Positions 34,468 to 42,907 of a stretch of DNA of 64,000 nucleotides are shown here, piece after piece; position 1 is the first letter of the stretch, and every line of letters begins with the position of its first letter. Location of the stretch: assembly GCA_030490835.1 (NCBI GenBank), contig CM059972.1:36683452-36747451 (forward strand), written 5' to 3'. The position numbers were made by a program, and so were the translations under genes. Source of the DNA: Annona cherimola. Taxonomy: Eukaryota > Streptophyta > Magnoliopsida > Magnoliales > Annonaceae. The notes beneath the pieces are model-generated. The model ran no database searches. It worked only from the letters and a program-made list of their open reading frames with translations, and was not told the DNA's origin.

Positions 34468-34640
34468 CCAAGTCGCAACCCAAGTCGACTTCAGGATCGA
34501 CTTGAGTTAAAGTCTGAAAGCCAAGTCGACCCAAGTCTCAGACTTGAGTTTCTGAAGAACCCAAGTCGCAGGCCAAGTCGACTCCATGTACGACTTGGAA
34601 GCCAAGTCGCAGGCCAAGTCGACTTCATCTTCGACTTGGA
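34468..34640 (+). repeat. Symmetric AGTCGACT box cluster 2 (LTR C)
   Basis: Four exact GTCGAC cores, ending about 80 bp upstream of the TATA box. The copy in the 3' LTR is at 43644-43816. Confidence 0.88.
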
Positions 34641-34721
34641 GAATAACGGTCAAATTTTTGAACGTTGGAGTTCATTTATTGCACGCCAACCACTTCTACA
34701 ACGTTCATATTTTCCTCAATC

Positions 34722-34729
34722 TATAAAAG
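34722..34729 (+). promoter_or_regulatory. TATA box, LTR C
   Basis: TATAAAAG in 'caatctataaaagg', a strong match. Conserved at 43898-43905 in the 3' LTR. Box clusters lie immediately upstream. Confidence 0.85.
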
Positions 34730-35071
34730 GATATTCAAATGAACGTGAGAAGACAAGAGACACTACTCTAATGATCATAGAGAGGAAAGAAGTGCAAGAA
34801 AGACTTTCAAATCCCTTTTCTCCATATTTGAGTGTTTCAAAGGAAGAAAGAGCTTCAAACTGCAAGTTGCTTCAACGATCATCATCCCAGCTGTCTTTGA
34901 TTTCTTCCTCGAGCTCAAAACTGCCTACACAAATCTGTAAAGTGTAGTTTTTATTCATTTCTTTATTTGGTTGTATAAATCTTGATTTAGCTTGGGTAGC
35001 TAAGATCAAGTGTATGCAAAGTAGGGTGTGATTGGAGTGAGACTCATCACCTACTTGTGCAAATGATTGTA

Positions 35072-35216
35072 TATGCCCCCTAGAGCTTTGAATCTAGAAG
35101 AGAGCAAGTGACTCTAGTTGTGTATGCCCCCTAGAGCTTTGAATCTAGAAGAGAGCAAGTGGCTCTAGTTGTGTATGCCCCCTAGAGCTTTGAATCTAGA
35201 AGAGAGCGGTGACTCT
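35072..35216 (+). repeat. Three 51-bp tandem repeats in leader of LTR C
   Basis: Units starting 'tatgccccctagagc' at 35072, 35123 and 35174; the last is partial. The same three units are in the 3' LTR at 44248, 44299 and 44350. LTRs A and B have a single copy, so the triplication arose in the C lineage before its insertion. Confidence 0.9.
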
Positions 35217-35482
35217 AAGTGTATTCTTGGAATACATAAGTGGAACCCAAGTCACAACGGAGTGTGAGCTTGGAAGAGTGGAGTAGGGAAGGTTTGCCCG
35301 AACCACTATAAAATCTTGTGTTCTACTTATTTTTACTGCTTTATCTTATTTGCTCTCCATTCGCTTAAAAAGGGGATTAACTTTTTCAAGGGGTTAAGAT
35401 TTTTGATTTACTGAAAGAAATTTTAAAGAACCCAATTCACCCCTCCCCTCTTGGGTTTAGCCATCAACTCGGGACCAACAAG

Positions 35483-35494
35483 TGGTATCAGAGA
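35483..35494 (+). other. Primer-binding site, element C
   Basis: TGGTATCAGAGA, two bases after the LTR; 11 of 12 bases match the initiator tRNA-Met complement. Confidence 0.85.
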
Positions 35495-35528
35495 AGGTCT
35501 TTGAGTTTACCAAAGAGATCTTATTGAA

Positions 35529-37331
35529 ATGGCATCACAATCTACTTCCGTTCCCGCATTTGCTGAAGGCCAATCCTTTACAAGGCCACCGTTGTTTGAT
35601 GGGAACAATTTTGGATATTGGAAGCTTCGTATGAAGCAACTCATCATGGCTACCGATATGGACTCTTGGATTGCTATCCAAGATGGAGTAATATTGCCTA
35701 CCGATGAACGAGCTTCCAAATGGACCGATGAGGAAGTAAGAATAGTGAAGAGCAATGCCAAAGCTATGAACTCCTTATTTTGTGCTCTCACTGCTTCCGA
35801 GTATGATAGAGTATCCTCTTGCTTAACCGCCAAAGAGATATGGGATACACTAACCTCTATCTACGAAGGAACTTCTCAAGTCCAAGGGACGAGAAGGAAT
35901 ATTTTGATTGGAGAACTAGAGAACTTTAGAATGCTAGAAACAGAAAATATTTCTGAAATGTTTGCTAGATTCTCTAATATTACTAATGCTTTAAAAGGTC
36001 TTGGAAAAGCAATATCTGAATCTGAGCAGGTCATGAAGATTTTAAGAGCTCTACCCGAATCATGGACTCCAAAGATCACTGCAATTGAAGAAGCCAAAGA
36101 CCTCAACACGCTGAAGCTTGAAAACTTAATTAGCTCACTTATGTCACATGAGCTAATTAAGAAAAGGAATGAAGATCAACACAGGGGCAAAAGAGCAATT
36201 GCCTTAAAAGCCGCACAAGACACCGATGACACATCTTCTTCTCAAAATAACGACGAGATTGCTCTACTCACAAAACGATTCAGAAAATTTGTGAGGAAAG
36301 GCAAAAATTTCAGAAGCTTCAAAGAAAGAACTCCCCGAGAGAAGAAGAAAGAATCAACCAAGTGCTACCGATGCGGCGGTTCGGGACATATGCAAGCCCA
36401 ATGTCCAACTCCCGAAGAAAACAAGGCAAAAGAACAAAGAAGGGATCGAGGGGACAATAGAAGATTTCAGAAATATAAAGGAAGAGGCATGTACGTGAAT
36501 GACGAGGAATCTACAACGAGTAGCTCCTCAACCGACGAAATCGAAGCGGAAGAATGTGCGAGAATTTGCTGTATGGCACAAATCGAGCAAGGAGAACAAA
36601 CTACCTCAACAAAATGCACAAGCAATGAAGAGGTAAGTTCCAAACTCTCCCTTCCTAATTCAAGTTATTCTTCCTCTCATGAATGTCTCAAATGTGCTGA
36701 ATTAGATGAGCTACAAATGGCATATGATTCATTATATGAAGAAATAAAGAAATTAGGAAGCAAGTTTACAATTAAGAAAAGACAATGTGATGCAACAATA
36801 ATTGTAAATGGTAAACTTGCAGAAAGATTAGACAAATTGAAAGATGAAAATGATCTGCAAAAAAAGAAGAACAAATCATTAAATGAATCATTAGCTAAGT
36901 TCTCTAATCCAGGAGAAAGCGTCAAAATGTTTTTGAATATGACCTCCCAAACACATAAAAGAGGTCTTGGGTATCATACATTTGAGCAAGGAGAAAGTAG
37001 CAAATCAAATGTACAAATATTTGAGAAACATCAAACTAAAAATGCATCTATATACAAGCCACAAAAGAAAAATTTTAAGTGGACTAGAAGACCAATAATG
37101 GAACCATTGCATACTTGGAGGCCTACTCCAAGATTACCTATGGCTTGTAATTTCTGCAATAAAATGGGGCACAAAACTTACAAATGTAATTTTAAGAAAT
37201 TATATGACCATGGTGCAAAATTAGTTTGGGTTCCAAGAAACACAAGATTTGGGCTTTCAAAGTTAGAACAACAAAGAATGATCTATATTACTAACCCAAA
37301 TGGACCCATAAAATGGGTACCAAGAAGATAA
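35529..37331 (+). CDS. gag: Gag of element C, intact, 600 aa
   Basis: Open from ATG 35529 (MASQSTSVPAFAEG) to TAA 37331. The start is the first ATG after the primer site and is shared with A and B. A copia-type capsid domain spans about residues 25-210 (NNFGYWKLRMKQL, EIWDTLTSIYEG). A basic linker leads to CCHC knuckle CYRCGGSGHMQAQC near residue 278. A Ser/Thr-rich acidic segment and a coiled-coil-like region of about 390-460 rich in Lys, Glu and Leu follow, then a second knuckle CNFCNKMGHKTYKC near 540, and the end IKWVPRR. Two knuckles flanking a coiled coil make this longer than most copia gags. It would form virus-like particles in the cytoplasm and bind element RNA. It is the only undamaged gag in the window. 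Confidence 0.93.
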   Translation: MASQSTSVPAFAEGQSFTRPPLFDGNNFGYWKLRMKQLIMATDMDSWIAIQDGVILPTDERASKWTDEEVRIVKSNAKAMNSLFCALTASEYDRVSSCLTAKEIWDTLTSIYEGTSQVQGTRRNILIGELENFRMLETENISEMFARFSNITNALKGLGKAISESEQVMKILRALPESWTPKITAIEEAKDLNTLKLENLISSLMSHELIKKRNEDQHRGKRAIALKAAQDTDDTSSSQNNDEIALLTKRFRKFVRKGKNFRSFKERTPREKKKESTKCYRCGGSGHMQAQCPTPEENKAKEQRRDRGDNRRFQKYKGRGMYVNDEESTTSSSSTDEIEAEECARICCMAQIEQGEQTTSTKCTSNEEVSSKLSLPNSSYSSSHECLKCAELDELQMAYDSLYEEIKKLGSKFTIKKRQCDATIIVNGKLAERLDKLKDENDLQKKKNKSLNESLAKFSNPGESVKMFLNMTSQTHKRGLGYHTFEQGESSKSNVQIFEKHQTKNASIYKPQKKNFKWTRRPIMEPLHTWRPTPRLPMACNFCNKMGHKTYKCNFKKLYDHGAKLVWVPRNTRFGLSKLEQQRMIYITNPNGPIKWVPRR

Positions 37332-37353
37332 GATTTATTTGCTTATTTTTCAG
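37332..37353 (+). promoter_or_regulatory. Splice-acceptor-like tract at gag/pol junction
   Basis: Just after the gag stop the sequence reads TTTATTTGCTTATTTTTCAG, a pyrimidine-rich run with terminal CAG at 37351-37353. Element A has CATTATTCAG ending at 6290 and B has CTTTTTATTTTTCAG ending at 24893 on the minus strand. In A and C pol is in the +1 frame, so an RNA event is needed for its expression. A donor is not identified. Confidence 0.4.
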
Positions 37354-40300
37354 ACATGTCTTAAGGCAAAGGCAAACAATGAATGGTTTATGGATAGCGG
37401 TTGTTCAAGGCATATGACCGGTGAAAGAAGTTTGTTTCATAAACTTAAGCCTTGCAACGATGGAATGGTTGCCTTTGGAAATAATGAAAAAGGTAAAATT
37501 AAAGGTAAAAGAAATATACTTAGTACCTCAAATGCATGCATGGAAGATGTTTTGTTTGTTGAAGGACTCAAACACAATTTAATGATTATTAGCCAATTAT
37601 GTGATAAAGGATATAAAGTTGTGTTTGAATCATCTATATGTAATGTATTTGATGGAGAATATATCATGTTTAGTGGTAAACGACATGGAAATGTTTATTT
37701 GGTTTCACTTGATGAATTGAATGGTCAATGTCTTATGGCCATTGATAATGATCCATGGGTTTGGCATAAAAGGCTTGGACATGTAAACATGGGAAATATA
37801 AAGACCCTTTGGAAAAAGAATTTGGTAGAAGGATTACCAAAGTTGAAATATGACAAAGACAAAATTTGTAAGGCATGTCAAATATCAAAACAACCCAAAA
37901 TGCCTTTCTCTACCAAAAGGGAAATTTCCACCACTAGGCCACTTGAATTGCTACATATGGATCTATATGGGCCATCTGACATTTCAACCATTGGTGGAAA
38001 GAAATATGTATTTGTCATAGTTGATGATTTTTCAAGATTCACTTGGATAATTCTTTTAGCTAGTAAAGATGAAGCCTTCTCTATGTTTGCAACTTTTGTG
38101 AATTTGGTGCAAAATGAAAAACAAAGTACTATTGTGACCATAAGAAGCGATCATGGTGGCGAATTCGAAAACAAACGATTCATGGAATTTTGTAATGAAA
38201 AAGGAATTCACCACACATTTTCTGCACCAAGAACTCCACAACAAAATGGAGTAGTTGAAAGGAAAAATAGAACTATACAAGAGATGGCTAGAACTATGCT
38301 AAATGAGAGCAATCTATCCAAGAAATTTTGGGGTGAAGCTGTGAGTACAGCTTGTCATGTTTTGAACCGTGTTACCATTCGAGCAATCTTGAAAAAGACT
38401 CCATATGAACTTTGGAAAGGAAGGAAACCAAATATATCTTATTTTCATATTTTTGGATGTACATGTTATGTTTTGAACAATGGAAAAGCCAACTTGGGAA
38501 AATTAGATGCCAAAAGTGATGAGGCTATATTCCTTGGTTATTCATCAAATAGCAAAGCATATAGAGTATTCAATAAACGAAATCAAGTTGTAGAAGAATC
38601 CATACATGTTGTATTTGATGAATTTAACCAAACTCCGAGAAAGGAGGATGAACTAAGTGATGCAGATGAGACGAAAGGCAAAGAACAATCAAAGGAACTA
38701 GAGCTCAAGTCTGAAAATCTCATGGAGGAAGAGGTAAGTGAAGGTAATGAATATTACAAACCTCCAACTGATTTAAAGTTCAAAAATGCTCATCCAATTG
38801 AGCAGGTTATTGGAAACATATATGAAGGAGTAAAAACTAGAAGATCAAAACAAAACGTTTATGGCCAATATGCGTTTGTATCGAAAATTGAACCAAATAC
38901 CATTGAACAAGCTCTTAATGATGAACATTGGGTTATTTCAATGCAAGAAGAGCTAAATCAATTCGAAAGAAACAATGTATGACATTTAGTTCCTAGACCA
39001 AACAATCATACAGTCATTGGTACAAAATGGGTATTTAGGAACAAATTAGACGAAAGCGGTCTTGTAATTAGAAACAAGGCAAGATTAGTAGCCAAAGGGT
39101 ATTCCCAAGAAGAAGGAATTGATTTTGAAGAATCATATGCACCCGTGGCTAGATTAGAAGCCATACGTATCTTATTAGCATTCGCTTCACATATGAATTT
39201 CAAATTGTTCCAAATGGATGTGAAGAGTGCATTTTTGAATGGCTATTTGAATGAAGAAGTATATGTTGAACAACTCCCTAGTTTTGAAGATAAGGATCAA
39301 TCAAAATATGTGTATAAATTGACCAAAGCACTATATGGATTAAAACAAGCTCCAAGAGCTTGGTATGAAAGGTTGAACAAATTCTTGATTGATCATGAAT
39401 TTCAAAGAGGGAAAGTAGACACTACTTTGTTCATCAAATATAAAAATAGCAATATTTTAATTGTACAAATTTATGTAGATGACATAATCTTCGGTGCTAC
39501 TGACGAAAATCTATGCCAAGAATTTTCTAAGATTATGCAGAATGAATTCGAAATGAGCATGATGGGAGAATTAAATTTCTTCCTTGGACTACAAATCAAG
39601 CAACAAAGTGAATGAATATTTTTGAATCAGTCCAAGTATGTCAAAGAAATGCTCAAGAAATTCGGAATGCAGAATAGCAAAGGGGCAAACACTCCAATGA
39701 GCTCTACAATCAAGATCGACACGGACGAAAACGGTAAAAGTATCGATCAAAAGCTCTATAGAAGCATGATTGGATCCTTGTTATATTTAACTGCTTCTAG
39801 ACCCGATATCTTATTCAGTGTTTGTATGTGCTCTAGATTTCAAGCATGTCCCAAAGAATCACATCTACTTGCTGTAAAAAGAATTTTTAAATATTTGATA
39901 AAAACTACAAACCTTGGACTATGGTATCCAAAGGGGTCAACCTTTGATCTAATCGGCTATTCGGATGCAGACTTTGCCGGATATAAAGTAGATAGAAAAA
40001 GTACCAGTGGAACTTGTCAATTTCTTGGACATATGCTAGTTTCATGGCATTCAAGAAAACAAACAAGTGTTGCACTATCTACTGCGGAAGCCGAATACAT
40101 AGCCGCCGGTAGTTGTTGTGCCCAATTACTTTAGATGAAACAGCAATTAAAGGATTATGGTATTGATTATGTTGATATTCCTATTAGATGTGATAATACA
40201 AGTGCAATTTGTTTGACTAAAAATCCTGTATTGCATTCTAGAACCAAACATATTGATGTGAGACATCATTTTATTCGTGAACATGTTGAAAATCATGATG

Positions 40301-40416
40301 TGTGCTTAGAATATGTGAAAACAGAAGACCAAATTGCTGATATCTTTACCAAACCTCTAGCCAAAGATTCATTTTATAAGATTAGGAATGATATGGGGAT
40401 GATAGAGCTTAACTAG
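37339..40416 (+). pseudogene. pol: Pol of element C, three stops in one frame
   Basis: A single frame of about 1026 codons, +1 relative to gag, has stops at 38980 (Trp TGG to TGA), 39613 (Gly GGA to TGA) and 40132 (Trp TGG to TAG) and no frameshift. Protease WFMDSGCSRHMTG with Asp at 37393; GAG-pre-integrase WHKRLGHVN; integrase LHMDLYG, IRSDHGGEF and NGVVERKNR, all catalytic residues present; [12 protein letters not shown] and YVDD at 39472-39483; RNase [24 protein letters not shown] and [15 protein letters not shown]. It ends GMIELN with TAG at 40414. Protease and integrase lie upstream of the first stop, RT and RNase H are split. With few LTR changes but three stops, the source copy may already have been defective. 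Confidence 0.93.
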
Positions 40417-40451
40417 GAAAAATTCATAAGAAAATTAAATTGGAAAATGTC

Positions 40452-40620
40452 AAGTCGATGAGTCAAGTCGACTCCAGGGACGCCAGGTCGACTCCGCTTT
40501 AGAAGCGAAGTCGACTCCGCTAGGGTCGAAGTCGACTCCGCCTCCAGGCGAAGTCGACTCCAGAAGGACCGAAGTCGACTTCGCCTAGGGCAAGTCGACT
40601 CCGCGCGCGCGACCGTCTGA
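40452..40620 (+). repeat. Internal AGTCGACT box array between pol and env-position ORF
   Basis: Seven exact GTCGAC cores in about 170 bp, in contexts AAGTCGACTCCGC and AAGTCGACTTCGCC, ending in a GCGCGCGCG run. The boxes are the same type as the LTR boxes, but the flanks differ (TCCGC instead of TCCAC) and no LTR sequence surrounds them, so this is not a stray LTR piece. It sits directly upstream of a CT-rich leader. Confidence 0.85.
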
Positions 40621-40926
40621 CTTCCGAGCCTCCTTCTCTTTTTCTTCTCTCCTCTCTTCTTTCTTCCTCATTTTTCCGGCCTCCCTGTTTTTCTCCTCTC
40701 CTCCGGCGACAACCCTTTTCTTCCGGCGATTTTCTCCTCCTCCATCTCCGGCAAACCTTTCCGGCGAATCCCTTTCTCTCTCTCCGGTTTTCTTCTCTAT
40801 TTCTCTCTCTTTCTCTCTTCATTGCTTTCTCAGTTTCTTTTCTCATTTCTCCTCCCATTCTCAAAAATCTCTCAAGTTCTTTCTAGTCTTCATTTTCCTA
40901 TTCCAAACTCCAAAACTCCCATCTCA
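40621..40926 (+). promoter_or_regulatory. CT-rich leader of env-position ORF, possible internal promoter
   Basis: About 300 bp of pyrimidine-rich sequence with repeats of TCCGGC(G) and TTCTCTCTC, resembling the Y-patch and CT-rich 5' leaders of plant genes. No TATA box is seen between the box array and the ORF. The minus-strand ORF at 40520-40864 is the purine-rich complement and low in complexity. Promoter activity is inferred from the layout only. Confidence 0.4.
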
Positions 40927-42156
40927 ATGGCCCCGAAGAAAGCCGTCTCCAAACCATCAAAAAAGCCTGTGCCTAGACCTCCCACATCTCACACTGAGGA
41001 AGAAGTCCCTAGGAGAGCTAGGACACCTGCAAAACGGGTTCGAGAAGAACCCTCAACTTCTACGGGTAGAAGGGTTCGGTTCCAAGCTTCTACTCACACA
41101 TCGGAACAAGCTACAAGGTCGGAAAGCCAACCTCATGCCCAAGCTTCACAGAGCACACAATCCGGGACAAGCAAAAGAGGCACTGCGGCTGGGAAAGCCC
41201 AAGTATTGAAGATGCCCACTACCTACTTCAAAACCGAGCTCCAACATAGCCGTTTCTACAAAAAATTCTACGAACGGAAGGTATTCATACCCAAGATTAT
41301 AGATTTCAATTTCTTGAAAGAATATGGATCCGACATAGAAGATCTATTGGATTTTCAAGGATGGACCAATTTGCTAAAGGAAGACGAAAGGGTCTATCCA
41401 GATCTTACTCGAATGTTTTATTATCTTTGGGATGAAGAATATTTTGGAACCTTCGTAAAAGGAGTCGAAATGGATCTTGGAATTGGGATAGTTGCAGGAC
41501 CGACTGAAGTAATGAGTCACTTAGGACACATACTTGGAGTCCCGTACGAGGATGAGCCTATCCCAGAAGACCTCACTTTGGATCAAATGTATAATCAGCT
41601 CACTCGGAGCAACAAGTACCATCCGGGAATCAAATTCCTTCGGTACATGGATTTGTCACCCAGACTTCGGGTACTAAGGCTTCTCATTGCCCACTGCATC
41701 TACCCAAAGGGCGGTGGAAGAAATCAATTGAATCCACAGGAAGCTGGGATATTATGGAAAGTGGCCAACAGGGTCAAAGTGAGCATACCCAAATTATTTC
41801 TAGAAGCCTTGGCAAGTAGAAAGGACAACCCACGAGGAGTCCTCCCTTATGGCACGTGGATCACAAAGATCCTAGAATTCTTCAAAGTGGATATTGAAGG
41901 CGAGCCTTTCGAAGTGCTCAAATCCACAAATGCCATAAATAAAGCTCTCATCCAGAGAATGAAGATAAATCTGCTTGAACTAAGGCATGAAGCTACAGAA
42001 GAAGAACAAGCAGACAATGCACAAGCTGAGGGGGAGCAACCTCCCATGGCTTCACCTGCACGGGCCGCTTCTCCTCCATCGCACGGATCTTACTCTCCAC
42101 AAGGGTCCGTTGCAAGAGAACGGGGCCTCCCACCTCTTCTGAGGAGGTCACCCTAA
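40927..42156 (+). CDS. Env-position ORF with plant-transposon-protein-like domain, 409 aa
   Basis: Start chosen at ATG 40927 (MAPKKAVSKPSKK) because upstream codons are CT-rich leader. Residues 1-90 are basic and Ser/Pro-rich with a nuclear-localisation-like KRVREEPST...RRVRF. From about residue 105 (RFYKKFYERKVF, DLTRMFYYLWDEE, VKGVEMDLG, HLGHILGVPYEDE) it resembles the 'putative plant transposon protein' domain found in many plant element ORFs. It carries no hydrophobic signal peptide or membrane segment, so it does not look like a membrane envelope although it lies where Sireviruses carry their env-like gene. The end at 42156 is probably an indel artefact: another frame continues. It shares the pol frame, but TGA codons at 40459 and 40618 block simple readthrough. 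Confidence 0.7.
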   Translation: MAPKKAVSKPSKKPVPRPPTSHTEEEVPRRARTPAKRVREEPSTSTGRRVRFQASTHTSEQATRSESQPHAQASQSTQSGTSKRGTAAGKAQVLKMPTTYFKTELQHSRFYKKFYERKVFIPKIIDFNFLKEYGSDIEDLLDFQGWTNLLKEDERVYPDLTRMFYYLWDEEYFGTFVKGVEMDLGIGIVAGPTEVMSHLGHILGVPYEDEPIPEDLTLDQMYNQLTRSNKYHPGIKFLRYMDLSPRLRVLRLLIAHCIYPKGGGRNQLNPQEAGILWKVANRVKVSIPKLFLEALASRKDNPRGVLPYGTWITKILEFFKVDIEGEPFEVLKSTNAINKALIQRMKINLLELRHEATEEEQADNAQAEGEQPPMASPARAASPPSHGSYSPQGSVARERGLPPLLRRSP

Positions 42157-42509
42157 AAGATTTAAAAGCTGAAATTGTTGCTATAAGGACCGAAATGGGC
42201 TATCAAGAAGACCGGATGACAAGTCTTATCACCGGCGTTCACAATGCCCTCGAGGATATGCACTCCCGGCAAGACAGAATCGAACGGGAAATGCGACATA
42301 TTAGATATCATCTTGCCTCCGGCCATCACAAGAAGAGGCCCATGCCTGAACTCGATCCCTACGAGTCAGGTTCAGTTCACAGAGAAGCAACTCCAGATCA
42401 CGCTTCTCTTGTCTATTCATCCGCCCATCATTGTCCCATCAAACCAACTAAATCTGTCTATCCCATCTCTCAATTTCAATTTACCAAGTCTTTAGTACTT
42501 TTTGAATGA
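42124..42509 (+). pseudogene. C-terminal coiled-coil part of env-position ORF, shifted frame
   Basis: Reading one frame over from 42124, the translation runs PPTSSEEVTLKDLKAEIVAI..., then EDRMTSLITGVHNALEDMHSRQDRIEREMRH-type heptads and a His/Lys-rich tail to the stop at 42509. This coiled coil is the usual C-terminal part of such ORFs, so a single indel near 42105-42125 probably separates it from the main ORF. The joined product would be about 527 residues. Confidence 0.55.
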
Positions 42510-42511
42510 TT

Positions 42512-42907
42512 GCCAAAAAGGGGGAGAAAGATAGGTTAGATTTGAGTGTTTTTATTTTTGGGTTGGGTAGTTTGTATCTAGGATAGTTTCATTTATGTGC
42601 TTCATTATACTTTGTAATGAAACTTCATATATATATGAAATGATGTTTGATATGATAATTGGTTTATGATTGATATATGATTGATATTAAAACAGAGTTT
42701 GAATGAATGATATATTTGATCAATGATTACAATACAAAGTACTCTTAATGATTAATAAAGTATTCAACATGATTTGCTTGAAATGTATTCAAAAAGCTCT
42801 GACCTATAAGATAAATGCTCTGTTTTTCAAAAGACATATGAACATGATTAATGCTTGAAAGGTATCAACTCAAATGAAGTTTTGTCAATCATCAAAAAGG
42901 GGGAGAT
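42512..42907 (+). promoter_or_regulatory. Polypurine tract copies and 3' spacer, element C
   Basis: An upstream copy, CCAAAAAGGGGGAGAAAG, lies at about 42513-42530, and the terminal tract AAAAAGGGGGAGAT at 42894-42907 touches the 3' LTR. The 360 bp between are AT-rich without ORFs. A CAATC / GATTG inverted pair flanks the terminal tract, as in B. Confidence 0.8.

Larger units (their letters stand above)
33732..35480 (+). repeat. 5' LTR of element C (1749 bp)
   Basis: TGTTGG...CCAACA. Box clusters 33859-34149 and 34468-34640 have ten exact GTCGAC cores; the TATA box is 34722-34729, and three 51-bp repeats lie at 35072-35216. The short ORFs (for example 34636-34947) fall in the leader and have no recognisable product. 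Confidence 0.95.

Noticed and set aside
33859..34640. Repeat-spacer look of the box clusters, as in a CRISPR array
   Set aside because: Units are symmetric, of uneven length, in LTR promoters of plant elements, and the spacers repeat between copies. No cas genes; eukaryotic setting.
40414..40927. Stop-codon readthrough from pol to the env-position ORF, as reported for soybean SIRE1
   Set aside because: The frames agree, but TGA codons at 40459 and 40618 follow the TAG, and the context after the TAG is GAAAAA. Readthrough alone cannot join them in this copy.
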